Source: Cardiobacteriaceae bacterium
GTDB taxonomy: Bacteria > Pseudomonadota > Gammaproteobacteria > Cardiobacteriales > Cardiobacteriaceae
Length of the DNA: 54,184 nt
Direction: 5' to 3'
Assembly: GCA_017934275.1 (NCBI GenBank)
Contig: JAGBJT010000006.1
Coordinates: forward strand, 1 to 54,184
In this document: positions 38,717-47,747 of the stretch, one piece after another
How positions within the stretch are numbered: the stretch's first letter is position 1
How the letters are laid out: every line of letters begins with the position of its first letter
Position numbers and translations under genes: made by a program
Notes under the pieces: model-generated
Told to the model about the DNA's origin: nothing
Databases searched by the model: none
Seen by the model: the letters and a program-made list of their open reading frames with translations, nothing else

Positions 38717-39505
38717 TTAAATATAAAGAATAAAGTTATCTTGACGGCGGTAAAAGTATAAAGAACCGAGAAATAAAAATACCGTTGCGGTTATAAATCC
38801 AGTTATTACGGATAATAAATCAGGTGCGCTGGCGTGCAAAACAACGGCTCTAAATTGCTCGATATATCCATACATCGGATTGAGGTTTTTATAATACCAA
38901 ATATATTCATCTGAAATTATGCTAGAAGGGTAAAATAGCGGAGTTAAATACATCCACATCGTAGAAAAAACTCCCCATAAATATTGCACATCACGGAAAA
39001 ATACATTTGCCGCCGCTAAAAACATTCCTAAACCAACACTGAATATAAAAACTTCCAGCATAATCAATGGTATATAAAGCAAATAAACGGAAAATTCCGC
39101 TTTGGTAATAATCATTACGAGTAATAAAGCAACCAGTGAAAATAGCAGATTAACTAAACTTGAACCGCATTTGGAGATGGTGAAAATATATTTAGGGATA
39201 TAAGTTTTTTTGAGTAAGGTGGCAGAAGATGTTATTGAAAGACAGGAATTATTTGTGGCTTCCGTCATAAAGTTGAAGATAATCTGTCCAGCGATTAAAT
39301 AAAGCGGAAAATTGGGAATATCAAAGCGGAATAAATTAGAAAAAACCACTACCAAAACTAGCATTGTTAAAAGCGGGTTTAAGATACTCCAAATATATCC
39401 CAAATATGAACGGCGATATTTAAGTTTGATGTCTTTAATAATTAACTGCTTAAATAATTCACGAAAAGCAAAAAAATTGCGCAATGCGGAAATAATGTTG
39501 AACAT
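38717..39505 (-). CDS. ABC-2 polysaccharide exporter permease (Wzm/KpsM-like)
   Basis: The membrane partner of the preceding ATPase. The 262-residue protein has an N-terminal cytoplasmic helix (LFKQLIIKDIKLKYRRSYLG), about six membrane helices, and the conserved YLTPLFYPSSII and LNPMYGYIEQFR segments of ABC2_membrane permeases. No glycosyltransferase genes are nearby, so the exported glycan cannot be named. Confidence 0.9.
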   Translation of the reverse strand: MFNIISALRNFFAFRELFKQLIIKDIKLKYRRSYLGYIWSILNPLLTMLVLVVVFSNLFRFDIPNFPLYLIAGQIIFNFMTEATNNSCLSITSSATLLKKTYIPKYIFTISKCGSSLVNLLFSLVALLLVMIITKAEFSVYLLYIPLIMLEVFIFSVGLGMFLAAANVFFRDVQYLWGVFSTMWMYLTPLFYPSSIISDEYIWYYKNLNPMYGYIEQFRAVVLHASAPDLLSVITGFITATVFLFLGSLYFYRRQDNFILYI

Positions 39506-39618
39506 AAAAATGCTGTTTGGATTGGTAAAATTCGTGCAATTATATTGCCAACAGTTAATTTGTCAATCGGGATTTAATATAAATTTAACGATATTATTTA
39601 ACTCTTAATGGAGCAAAA

Positions 39619-40149
39619 ATGTCTCATAAAAAACCTGTAATTTCTATCGTAATGGGGTCGGATTCGGACTTGCAAATTATGCAGGATGCGGCAGAAATTT
39701 GCCGTGAATTTCAAGTGAATTTTGAGCTGTCAATAGTTTCCGCACACCGCACACCAGAGAGAATGTTTGAATATGCCAAAGAGGCGCATTTTCGAGGTAT
39801 AAGAGTGATAATTGCAGGAGCAGGAGGGGCAGCGCATTTACCTGGAATGATAGCTGCGATTAGTCCTTTGCCCGTTATCGGAGTGCCGATTAAATCTTCT
39901 AATTCCATCGACGGTTGGGATTCGGTTTTATCAATTTTGCAAATGCCAAATGGAATTCCAGTGGCGACGGTAGCCTTAAATGCGGCAAAAAACGCAGGGT
40001 TATTGGCAATTCGTATGTTGGCTAGTGCGGATAAAAATATGCAGGAAAAAATGATTGCATATCAAGAGAAATTAAAAAACTCGGTATTAGAAAAAGTCGA
40101 AAGGGTGAATAAAAATTATGCCGAAGATAGCTATTTTTCAAGCTACTAA
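39619..40149 (+). CDS. purE: N5-carboxyaminoimidazole ribonucleotide mutase
   Basis: Converts N5-CAIR to CAIR in purine synthesis. The 176-residue protein has [14 protein letters not shown] near residues 12-25, [27 protein letters not shown], and [19 protein letters not shown]. It is the class I PurE that works with PurK, which is encoded 4 kb away on the other strand. Confidence 0.95.
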   Translation: MSHKKPVISIVMGSDSDLQIMQDAAEICREFQVNFELSIVSAHRTPERMFEYAKEAHFRGIRVIIAGAGGAAHLPGMIAAISPLPVIGVPIKSSNSIDGWDSVLSILQMPNGIPVATVALNAAKNAGLLAIRMLASADKNMQEKMIAYQEKLKNSVLEKVERVNKNYAEDSYFSSY

Positions 40150-40230
40150 ATTGGCTAAAACTAATTAAATTAAGCTAAAAGAGTTATGAAAAATAGTTAT
40201 GGTTATTTATAAACTAATTCATAAGTTGAA

Positions 40231-40313
40231 GCTTGATAAATAACGCTCGGTTAAGTTAATATCAAGCCTTGTTTATTGATGTCCCCTCAATCGAAGAGGG
40301 GAGTTTTATTTTT
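40231..40313 (+). promoter_or_regulatory. metE leader with hairpins and terminator
   Basis: The 204-bp gap between purE and metE holds a perfect 8-bp inverted repeat, GCTTGATA (40231-40238) with TATCAAGC (40260-40267). It also holds a terminator-like stem, CCCCTC (40283-40288) with GAGGGG (40296-40301), followed by TTTTATTTTT. ATTGA and TCAAT (within 40275-40292) can pair across the terminator stem, an alternative fold. The terminator ends only about 40 bp before metE. It may simply end purE, or it may act as an attenuator for metE. Confidence 0.45.
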
Positions 40314-40353
40314 CAATCTGAAAATTTGTTCATAAAAAGGGAGTTCCAAAAAT

Positions 40354-42630
40354 ATGACAAAAATTCACAGTCTAGGTTATCCGCGCATCGGTGCTAAACG
40401 CGAACTTAAATTTGCACAGGAAGCTTATTGGCAAGGAAAAAGCACTGCGGAAGACTTATTAAATGTTGCCAAAGAAATCCGCAAAATTAACTGGACAGAG
40501 CAAAAAGATTTCGATTTAGTTCCCGTTGGGGATTTTTCTTTTTATGACCAAGTTTTGGATATGTCGCAAACTTTGGGAGTTTTACCGAAAAGAGCAACCG
40601 ACCTCGGCGGCGATGATTTGGATCAATTTTTCCGTGCGGCTCGCGGTAGAAGTCCGAAAGATAGCGGTGCTGGGGTTGCGGCAAGCGAAATGGTGAAATG
40701 GTTTAACTCCAACTATCACTATATGGTTCCAGAATTTCACTGTAATACCGAATTCACAGCTAATACCGAAAGATTAGTCGCACAAATCAAAGAAGCGAAA
40801 GCTCTTGGCGTTGCGATTAAACCTGTGTTGATTGGACCGATTTCATATTTGTGGCTCGGTAAGGAAAAAGACGATTGCAGCCGCATTTCGTTGCTTACCA
40901 AAATTATTCCTGCTTACGGCAAAATTTTGGAAGATTTGAAAGAAGCAGGCGCAGATTGGGTGCAAATTGATGAGCCAGTGTTGGTGATGAGTTTGGACGA
41001 AAAATGGAGAAGCGTTTTTGCTACTACTTACGGCGGTGTTTTTCCAGATGCAGGCTTGAAAATTCTGCTTACAACTTACTTCGGTGCGCTCAAAGAAAAT
41101 CTCGAACTTTTGCAAAACGCCAAAGTGCAAGGTGTGCATATTGATGTTGTTAATGCTGGTTGGAATGAGGCGGAAAGCTTACTCAAATCCGATAAGGAAA
41201 TTGTTTCTCTCGGTGTGATTGACGGTCGCAATATTTGGAAAGCGGATTTGAATGCGCTTTTGGATAAATTGGAACCGCTTGCCAAAACTTATGGCGATAA
41301 ATTGTGGTTATCTTCATCTTCATCGCTATTGCATGTGCCAGTGGATTTAGATTTGGAAGATAGTCTGGATGCGGAAATTAAATCTTGGTTTGCTTTTGCA
41401 CGGCAAAAATTGCAAGAACTCCGTGTCTTGCGTAAAGCTTTGAATGAAGGACGCGCCGCGGTTGAGGCAGAACTTTCAGCAAATGCAGTTGCGCTGCAAG
41501 GACGGCGCGCCTCAACGAGAGTAAATAATCCTGCGGTTAAAAGCCGTGTTGCGGGAATTACTCCTGATATGGATAAACGCGCTGATGCTTATGAAGTCAG
41601 AGCAGCGGCGCAAAAATCGCTCAATCTTCCGCTTTTCCCGACTACGACTATCGGTTCATTTCCGCAAACTGCTGAAATCCGTAAATCTCGTAGTGATTTC
41701 AAAAAAGGTCTTATTGATGAAGCAACTTACAAAGCGGCGATGCAGGCTGATATTAAGCAATGCGTAGAAATTCAAGAAGAGCTCGGTATTGATGTTTTCG
41801 TGCACGGTGAAGCGGAACGCAACGATATGGTCGAATATTTCGGTGAGCAGCTTGCGGGTTATGTTTTCACCAAATTCGCTTGGGTGCAAAGTTACGGTTC
41901 GCGCTGTGTAAAACCACCGATTATTTACGGTGATATTTCCCGTCCAAAAGCGATGACGGTTGAATGGTCAAAATATGCGCAATCCCTGACTTCTAAACCG
42001 ATGAAGGGAATGCTCACAGGACCTGTAACTATTTTGAATTGGTCGTTTGTCCGTGATGATCAACCGCGCTCTGAAACTTGTAATCAAATTGCTTTGGCAA
42101 TCCGTGATGAGGTTTGCGATTTAGAAGCGGCTGGCGTGCGTGTAATTCAAATTGATGAGCCAGCCATCCGTGAAGGTTTGCCGCTTAAACGCGAAGATTG
42201 GCAGGAATATTTGGATTGGGCGGTGAAAGCTTTCCGTATTTCGGTTTGCGGTGTGAAAAACGAAACGCAAATTCACACACATATGTGCTATTCCGAATTC
42301 AACGACATTATGGAATCAATTGCAGCGATGGACGCTGATGTCATCACGATTGAAACTTCTCGCTCGGATATGAAGCTCTTGGAAGCATTCGAAACTTTCA
42401 ACTACCCGAACGAAATTGGACCAGGCGTTTATGACATTCACTCACCGAATGTTCCGACGGTCGAAAATATGGTTGATTTGATGGAAAAAGCGGCAAAACG
42501 CATTCCTATTGAAAGATTGTGGGTAAATCCAGACTGCGGCTTAAAAACTCGCGGCTGGGCGGAAACCAAACCTGCACTCAAAAATATGGTTGATGCTGCC
42601 AAAGAATTACGCAGCAAATTTGCTAAATAA
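40354..42630 (+). CDS. metE: Cobalamin-independent methionine synthase
   Basis: Transfers the methyl group from methyltetrahydrofolate-triglutamate to homocysteine. The 758-residue length matches E. coli MetE (753). The N-terminal domain begins [16 protein letters not shown]. The catalytic C-terminal half has [12 protein letters not shown], the zinc ligands in HTHMCYSEF and the Cys of [11 protein letters not shown], and [14 protein letters not shown]. It has GGGAG upstream. The methionine importer metNIQ lies 10 kb away. Confidence 0.97.
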   Translation: MTKIHSLGYPRIGAKRELKFAQEAYWQGKSTAEDLLNVAKEIRKINWTEQKDFDLVPVGDFSFYDQVLDMSQTLGVLPKRATDLGGDDLDQFFRAARGRSPKDSGAGVAASEMVKWFNSNYHYMVPEFHCNTEFTANTERLVAQIKEAKALGVAIKPVLIGPISYLWLGKEKDDCSRISLLTKIIPAYGKILEDLKEAGADWVQIDEPVLVMSLDEKWRSVFATTYGGVFPDAGLKILLTTYFGALKENLELLQNAKVQGVHIDVVNAGWNEAESLLKSDKEIVSLGVIDGRNIWKADLNALLDKLEPLAKTYGDKLWLSSSSSLLHVPVDLDLEDSLDAEIKSWFAFARQKLQELRVLRKALNEGRAAVEAELSANAVALQGRRASTRVNNPAVKSRVAGITPDMDKRADAYEVRAAAQKSLNLPLFPTTTIGSFPQTAEIRKSRSDFKKGLIDEATYKAAMQADIKQCVEIQEELGIDVFVHGEAERNDMVEYFGEQLAGYVFTKFAWVQSYGSRCVKPPIIYGDISRPKAMTVEWSKYAQSLTSKPMKGMLTGPVTILNWSFVRDDQPRSETCNQIALAIRDEVCDLEAAGVRVIQIDEPAIREGLPLKREDWQEYLDWAVKAFRISVCGVKNETQIHTHMCYSEFNDIMESIAAMDADVITIETSRSDMKLLEAFETFNYPNEIGPGVYDIHSPNVPTVENMVDLMEKAAKRIPIERLWVNPDCGLKTRGWAETKPALKNMVDAAKELRSKFAK

Positions 42631-42650
42631 TTCATCAAATAGCAATACAA

Positions 42651-42679
42651 AACCGCAGTTTCAAGCTGCGGTTTTTTTT
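42651..42679. terminator. Bidirectional terminator
   Basis: A perfect stem, AACCGCAG with CTGCGGTT, with As before and eight Ts after, between convergent metE and the metallopeptidase gene. Confidence 0.85.
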
Positions 42680-42688
42680 GTCGTGTTT

Positions 42689-43390
42689 TTAGTTGTAATG
42701 GGTTAATTCCGCCGTATTTAATTCTTTACGGAGAATTTGCCAATTCGGCATATAGTGGCTCAAATGCCGTTTGAAGTTGGCGTTATGCGAGGGTTCGATG
42801 AGGTGAATTAGCTCGTGCAAAATGATGTATTCCAGATATTTTTCTTCCTGATGGACGAGTTGTAGGTTAAAACATAATGTTTTACTCGACGGTTTGCAGC
42901 TGCCCCATCTACTTTTCATATTTTTAATTTTCCACTCTTGGCAATAAAGATTTGTTCTCTTTTGCCAAAAATCTAGTGCGGGAATAATTTTTTCCGTTAA
43001 TTTTTCCGTAAGAAATTTAATCAAAATATCTTTTGCTCGTTTTTTTTGCACCGAGAGCTCGATTGTTTTTAATTCTTCATTTATTTTGCAGCTATCTTTC
43101 GTAGCTTGATTTATGCGTAATAGTGAATATTCGGTATCAAATATTTTGATTTTATCTCCAGTGCTTAATTCGTGGAAAAAGCGTTTTTCTACTTCTGCTT
43201 GTTTTTTTTCTACCTCTTGGCGGATAAAATCATAGTTTTTATCGATAAACTCTTGGATATATTCAAGCTTGACACCTTTGGGAGCTGATATTTTTACTTC
43301 TGCCCAATCATCAACTCGTAGATAAAGCCGTTTTATCTTTTTGTAATGGATTTTTAAGCTGAAATCGCGATATTTTGTTTCTAACAGCAT
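42689..43390 (-). CDS. M48-type metallopeptidase, YgjP-like (DUF45)
   Basis: A 233-residue protein with the zinc-protease motif HELIHLIEPSHNANFKRHL near residues 192-210 (HExxH with a third His) and the preceding conserved RWGSCKPSSKTLCFNLQL. These are the hallmarks of the YgjP/SprT-like family. Members are often found near restriction-modification or repair genes, but here the neighbours are metE and purK. The substrate is unknown. Confidence 0.88.
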   Translation of the reverse strand: MLLETKYRDFSLKIHYKKIKRLYLRVDDWAEVKISAPKGVKLEYIQEFIDKNYDFIRQEVEKKQAEVEKRFFHELSTGDKIKIFDTEYSLLRINQATKDSCKINEELKTIELSVQKKRAKDILIKFLTEKLTEKIIPALDFWQKRTNLYCQEWKIKNMKSRWGSCKPSSKTLCFNLQLVHQEEKYLEYIILHELIHLIEPSHNANFKRHLSHYMPNWQILRKELNTAELTHYN

Positions 43391-43411
43391 TTTGTTTTCT
43401 TTTGTTTTTAT

Positions 43412-44533
43412 TTATTTTGCTTTAATTTCTAAACTAAATTTTTTCACTCTTGCGATATTATTTTTTAGCTCTTCTGCATTATTTGCACAGACGGTAATAT
43501 GCCCCATTTTGCGCCCTGGACGGACTTCATCTTTACCGTACCAATGAATAAATGTTTGCGGTAGAGCAGATATTTCTTTTAGAAAATCCACATCGGCAGC
43601 ACCTTTTGCACCATCTGCCCCGACTAAATTCAGCATTGCCGCGTATTTATAAACCGTCTCAACCGAACCAAGCGGCAGACCAGCAAGTATCCGTAACATT
43701 TGTCCGAATTGTGAAGTTTCGCAAGCTTCGATGGTTAAATGACCACTGTTATGCACTCGGCAGGCAGTTTCATTAACAAAAACTTTATCTTCATCATCAA
43801 TAAACATTTCAACGGCAAAAATTCCACTGTCATTGAAACTATCTGCTAATCTTTCTGCTATTTCAAGGGCTTTAATTTCAGCTGGTTTTGATATTTCAGC
43901 AGGCATTTTTACTACATCAACGAGATTTAACTTATCATCAAATTCCATTTCCACAATTGGATAGATTTTACGGTTTTTATATTTATCACAGGCGATAATT
44001 ACCGCAATTTCTTTTTTAATATCGCAAAGTTTTTCGATAACGCTAGGAGTATCCCAAATTTTATCTGCCTCTTCGGCATTTTTTATAACTTGAACTCCTT
44101 TTCCGTCATATCCCCCTTTGCGTGTTTTTTGCACGAGAGGAAAGCTTAAATTAGTTAATTCTCTTGGTTTTTCTGCTAAATAAAAATCGATAGTCGGAAT
44201 ATTATTTTGACGGTAAAATTCTTTTTGCACTCCTTTATCTTGAATTATTGCCAAAGTGTGGGGAGACGGAACCGTTTTTTTACCCTGTTCGTGTAAAAAT
44301 TCTAATCCCTTATTGGAAATATGTTCTATTTCAATTCCAATTGCATCGCAATCAATACCGAAAGCGCGAACGGTATCATAATCATTGAAATCACCGCAAA
44401 TGAATTCGTCGCATAAATGCGCGCAAGAGGCGTTTTTTTGTGGGTCGAGAACTTTGGTTTTAACAGGTAATGAAATTGCTTCTTGCAAAAACATTCTGCC
44501 GAGTTGTCCGCCACCGAGAATTCCAATTTTCAT
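43412..44533 (-). CDS. purK: N5-carboxyaminoimidazole ribonucleotide synthase
   Basis: Makes N5-CAIR from AIR, ATP and bicarbonate, the step before PurE. The 373-residue ATP-grasp protein has IGILGGGQLGRM at its start, FPLVQKTRKGGYDGKGV near residues 131-147, and FVNETACRVHNSGHLTIEAC near 250-269, where other members read E-x-APRxHNSGH. The change of the usual P-R to C-R in that motif is minor. Confidence 0.94.
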   Translation of the reverse strand: MKIGILGGGQLGRMFLQEAISLPVKTKVLDPQKNASCAHLCDEFICGDFNDYDTVRAFGIDCDAIGIEIEHISNKGLEFLHEQGKKTVPSPHTLAIIQDKGVQKEFYRQNNIPTIDFYLAEKPRELTNLSFPLVQKTRKGGYDGKGVQVIKNAEEADKIWDTPSVIEKLCDIKKEIAVIIACDKYKNRKIYPIVEMEFDDKLNLVDVVKMPAEISKPAEIKALEIAERLADSFNDSGIFAVEMFIDDEDKVFVNETACRVHNSGHLTIEACETSQFGQMLRILAGLPLGSVETVYKYAAMLNLVGADGAKGAADVDFLKEISALPQTFIHWYGKDEVRPGRKMGHITVCANNAEELKNNIARVKKFSLEIKAK

Positions 44534-44581
44534 ACTCTTTTTCCTATAAAATTCAACTATCGCTACAAAATTAGAAAAGAA

Positions 44582-44612
44582 AACGGTGTATTTTTTTACA
44601 CCGTTCTATTAT
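44582..44612 (-). terminator. rraA terminator
   Basis: A perfect 9-bp stem (AACGGTGTA with TACACCGTT) lies between the rraA stop and the purK start, on the side expected to end the minus-strand rraA transcript. Confidence 0.75.
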
Positions 44613-44627
44613 CTTTTATCAACTGTT

Positions 44628-45110
44628 TTATGATTTTATTTCAGTTGGAGAGACTAAAATTCCGTCCTCATCGCAATAAATAAAATCGCCTTCTTTGAAT
44701 TCGATATTGCCGAAAGAAAGAGGAATTCCCGTTTGACCTTGACCGTCTTTTGCGGATTTTTTCGGATTTGTGCCGAGTGCTTTAATACCAAAATCCATCG
44801 TGTTGATTGTGCTGCTGTCGCGGATTACACCGAAAACAACCGCACCAGCCCAGCCGTTTTTCCGTCCTGCTTCGGCGATTTGGTCGCCAATCAAAGCCGA
44901 AGCTAAAGAACCACCACCATCGACGACTAAAACTTCCCCTGTTGATGGCGAATTTAAGGTCTTTTTTACTAATCCGTTATCACGAAAACAACGAATTGTA
45001 CGGATTTTTCCCGAAAATTTTTTGCGCAGTCCGTAATTATTAAATTGCACTTCGCAAGATGGAGTTTCGGGAGCAATATCAATTAAATCAGCGGTTGCAA
45101 AATCTTGCAT
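44628..45110 (-). CDS. rraA: Regulator of RNase E activity RraA
   Basis: A trimeric protein that binds RNase E and dampens mRNA decay in E. coli. I start it at 45110 (MQDFATADLIDIAPE) behind GGAAACC, giving 160 residues, the family length; the longer frame adds 25 residues. Motifs are VVDGGGSLASALIGDQIAE near residues 65-83, and VFGVIRDSSTINTMDFGIKA. The divergent space before aroG contains a mobile element. Confidence 0.9.
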   Translation of the reverse strand: MQDFATADLIDIAPETPSCEVQFNNYGLRKKFSGKIRTIRCFRDNGLVKKTLNSPSTGEVLVVDGGGSLASALIGDQIAEAGRKNGWAGAVVFGVIRDSSTINTMDFGIKALGTNPKKSAKDGQGQTGIPLSFGNIEFKEGDFIYCDEDGILVSPTEIKS

Positions 45111-45166
45111 TTTTGGTTTCCTTTTTTTTGGTGAATGAAATGAAAAAAATATTGCCGAAATTTTAG

Positions 45167-45273
45167 TATAGTCGTTCCACTTCAAAATAATACTGCGTTA
45201 GCTTCGCCTCGCCGTATTAGGCATACTGTCTTCGGCTCGCTGCCTTGTCTTATTTTGAATTGAAACGACTATA
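45167..45273 (+). mobile_element. Correia-like element between rraA and aroG
   Basis: A 107-bp element from TATAGTCGTTCC to GAAACGACTATA with the conserved GTTAGCTTCGCCTCGCCGTA and CTGTCTTCGGCTCGCTGCC blocks. It occupies nearly half of the 231-bp divergent space between rraA (start 45110) and aroG (start 45342). Confidence 0.9.
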
Positions 45274-45341
45274 TCAGCTGGAATACGCTTAAATCAATAA
45301 AATAATCTTTTATTTATAACTAGTTTATTTAAGGAAAATAA

Positions 45342-46397
45342 ATGAAAAATACCGACGATTTAAGAATTAAAGAAGTTCGTCCTGTTTTACCGCCAATTGC
45401 GGTGATTGAAAAATATCCCATTACTCAACTTGCTGCTGAAACGGTGCAAAACTGCCGTGATGCAATCCACAACATTATTTACGGTGCAGATAACCGCCTG
45501 TTGGTGATTATCGGACCTTGTTCAATTCACGATACCAAACTTGCGCTTGATTACGGACAACGCCTCAAAAAACTACGGGAAAAATACCGCGATACATTAG
45601 AAATTGTGATGCGAGTTTATTTTGAAAAGCCGCGCACAACCGTCGGTTGGAAAGGTTTGCTCAATGATCCGTATTTAGACGGTTCGTTTGCGATAAACGA
45701 CGGCTTACGAATGGCGCGCAAATTGTTGCTTGATTTGAACGATGATGAAATTCCCGTTGCAGTCGAGTATCTCGATATGATTACTCCGCAATACATCGCC
45801 GATATGGTGGCTTGGGGCGCGATTGGAGCACGGACGACGGAAAGTCAAGTGCATCGGCAACTTGCTTCGGGTTTGTCCTGCCCCGTTGGTTTCAAAAATG
45901 GCACAAATGGCGATATTCAAATTGCGATTGATGCGATTTCGTCGGCTCGTTCTGGGCATTCGTTTTTATCGGTAACCAAGCTCGGGCATTCGGCGATTGT
46001 TAGCACGAACGGTAATGAAGATGCACACATCATTCTGCGTGGCGGTAAGCAAGCTCCGAATTATTCCGCAGCTGATGTCGCCGAATGTGAAGCAATGCTT
46101 GCCAAAGCCAATTTGCCAGAAAAAATAATGATTGATTTCAGCCACGCTAATTCCCGCAAGGAATATCAACGGCAAATGCTAGTTGCCGAAGATGTCGCCA
46201 GCCAAATTGAGGCGGGAAATAAGAGCATTTTCGGGGTGATGATTGAAAGCAATATCGTGGCTGGAGCGCAAAAATTGATTAACGGTCGAGCGGAAGTTTA
46301 TGGACAATCGATTACGGATGCCTGTATCGGTTGGGAAGATAGCGAAAAAGTTCTGGAAAGATTGCACCGTGCGAGTGCGGTTCGTTGTAAGAAATAA
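45342..46397 (+). CDS. aroG: 3-deoxy-7-phosphoheptulonate synthase, class I
   Basis: Condenses PEP and erythrose 4-phosphate, the entry to aromatic amino acid synthesis. The 351-residue protein matches E. coli AroF/G/H. Motifs are LLVIIGPCSIHD near residues 54-65, MRVYFEKPRTTVGWKG near 89-104, ARTTESQVHRQLASGLSCPVG near 166-186, and DFSHANSRK. Which aromatic amino acid inhibits it cannot be read with confidence. It is followed 23 bp later by a lipoprotein gene. Confidence 0.96.
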   Translation: MKNTDDLRIKEVRPVLPPIAVIEKYPITQLAAETVQNCRDAIHNIIYGADNRLLVIIGPCSIHDTKLALDYGQRLKKLREKYRDTLEIVMRVYFEKPRTTVGWKGLLNDPYLDGSFAINDGLRMARKLLLDLNDDEIPVAVEYLDMITPQYIADMVAWGAIGARTTESQVHRQLASGLSCPVGFKNGTNGDIQIAIDAISSARSGHSFLSVTKLGHSAIVSTNGNEDAHIILRGGKQAPNYSAADVAECEAMLAKANLPEKIMIDFSHANSRKEYQRQMLVAEDVASQIEAGNKSIFGVMIESNIVAGAQKLINGRAEVYGQSITDACIGWEDSEKVLERLHRASAVRCKK

Positions 46398-46420
46398 AAA
46401 TTCATTTAGGAGACTAAATA

Positions 46421-46771
46421 ATGAAAAAACAAATCAGTGTTTTAATTCTGTCGGCTTTATTGTTAGCGGCTTGTTCGAGTGGTGAAAATGGCGGTAGTAG
46501 CGTATCCAAAGCAATTATCACCCCAGTTTTGAATAACGAATGCCATAGTCAATTGGAACAGCAAAAATTATGGCAAGTCGCGAAATTGCAGTTCGGTTCA
46601 AAAGCCGAGGAATATGCCAATCGAATTTGCTCTTGCGCATCGGAACAGGCAGCAGAACGGATAACACCTGCGCAAATGCTGAAACTTTCTAGCGATGCGG
46701 GACGGATTGAAGTCGCTAAAGAAGTAATCCCACCAACGCTTTCCGCTTGTTATCAGCAGTTGGTTAAATAA
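46421..46771 (+). CDS. Small Cys-containing lipoprotein
   Basis: A 116-residue protein with a lipobox LAAC (Cys18), a short Gly/Ser linker and a mature helical domain containing four cysteines (NECHSQ, RICSCAS and SACYQQ) that could form two disulfides. It has a good ribosome-binding site (AGGAG) and follows aroG closely, so it may be co-transcribed. I do not recognise the family. Confidence 0.8.
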   Translation: MKKQISVLILSALLLAACSSGENGGSSVSKAIITPVLNNECHSQLEQQKLWQVAKLQFGSKAEEYANRICSCASEQAAERITPAQMLKLSSDAGRIEVAKEVIPPTLSACYQQLVK

Positions 46772-46794
46772 GCAAGCTGTTGTTAATTAACGAA

Positions 46795-46822
46795 AAATCC
46801 CCGTAAAAAACGGGGATTTTTT
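46795..46822. terminator. Bidirectional terminator
   Basis: A perfect 9-bp stem (AAATCCCCG with CGGGGATTT) with As before and Ts after, between the lipoprotein gene and the convergent transglycosylase gene. Confidence 0.85.
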
Positions 46823-46843
46823 ATTTATCACAGTTAGGAAATA

Positions 46844-47497
46844 TCAAATCGGGCAATGATTTAGTTGCTGGCGATACATATCCGCCCATCTGACAACTTT
46901 ATCGGAGACTTCCATTAGCCACGGTTTTGCACGGTAAGAGCCGCGTTCGAAGCCGCCCATTCCTTCGTGGTAGGCGAGATATTGATTTTTTACATCATTG
47001 AGCGGCGTGCCGTTGCGGCGTAGGTTGGCGTGAGCGTAAAAGCTGATGAAATCAACCGCATCATCAAATCTTTCACGGCTAGGATTAAGCGGCGCGGTGC
47101 GGGTTTTGAGTAAATACCAATCCCAAGATTCGTCTTTGACTTGCGCATAACCGTAAGCTTTATGCACACTCATCGCCCGTGGATTGAAGCGAGATTCCTG
47201 ATGGATAAACGCCAAAACATATTCAGGTTGAATGTTCCATTTTTGCCGTGCATCGAAGAGAACTTTGCGCCAATGCGGATAATTTTTGAGCAGAACACAG
47301 GCGTTTTCCTGCATTTTTTCTGGCGGTTGGCGGTCTTGGTTAAATCGTGGGTCGTCTTGGTGAATGTTGGGGAAATTCGACGGCATCGGCGGTAAATTGC
47401 GACGCGGTTTTTTAGCTGGATAACTAGTTGAACAGGCGGTAAAAAATAAAAAAGAAATTAGCGAAAAAATTAGAAAAAAATTATTTTTTGAATTCAT
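46844..47497 (-). CDS. Lipoprotein lytic transglycosylase-like protein (SLT fold)
   Basis: A 217-residue lipoprotein when started at 47497 (lipobox FTAC, Cys22); a longer frame adds 23 residues. The core has FIHQESRFNPRAMS, with the catalytic Glu of the goose-lysozyme/SLT fold, then YGYAQVKDESWDWYL and the C-terminal YLAYHEGMGGFERGSY, which matches the SLT signature A-Y-N-G. It would cut glycan strands from the outer-membrane side of the wall. It is divergent from glnS. Confidence 0.87.
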   Translation of the reverse strand: MNSKNNFFLIFSLISFLFFTACSTSYPAKKPRRNLPPMPSNFPNIHQDDPRFNQDRQPPEKMQENACVLLKNYPHWRKVLFDARQKWNIQPEYVLAFIHQESRFNPRAMSVHKAYGYAQVKDESWDWYLLKTRTAPLNPSRERFDDAVDFISFYAHANLRRNGTPLNDVKNQYLAYHEGMGGFERGSYRAKPWLMEVSDKVVRWADMYRQQLNHCPI

Positions 47498-47573
47498 TGG
47501 CAAGCTTCTCGACAGATGTAAAATTTCCGAAATTTTATCATTCGATTGGGCTGAAAATAACCGCAAAAAAGTA

Positions 47574-47678
47574 TATAGTCATTCCAGTTCAAAATAATAC
47601 TGCGTTAGCTTCATCGCCGTATTCTGATACAGTCTTTAAGCTCGCTGTCTTGTCTTATTTTGAACTGGAATAACTATA
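47574..47678 (+). mobile_element. Correia-like element between slt-like gene and glnS
   Basis: A 105-bp element from TATAGTCATTCC to GGAATAACTATA. It is the most diverged intact copy (CATCGCCGTATTCTGATACAG), but the terminal repeats match each other base for base over 13 positions. It fills much of the 250-bp divergent space between the transglycosylase gene and glnS. Confidence 0.9.
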
Positions 47679-47747
47679 AATTGCAATATCTTATCGGTAA
47701 TATTTCAAGCCGTTATCATCTAAATTATTAGCAAAAAGGAACAAAAT

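Noticed and set aside
40150-40353. Cobalamin or SAM riboswitch before metE
   Set aside because: I could not find the conserved B12-box or SAM-I core motifs; only simple stems are visible.
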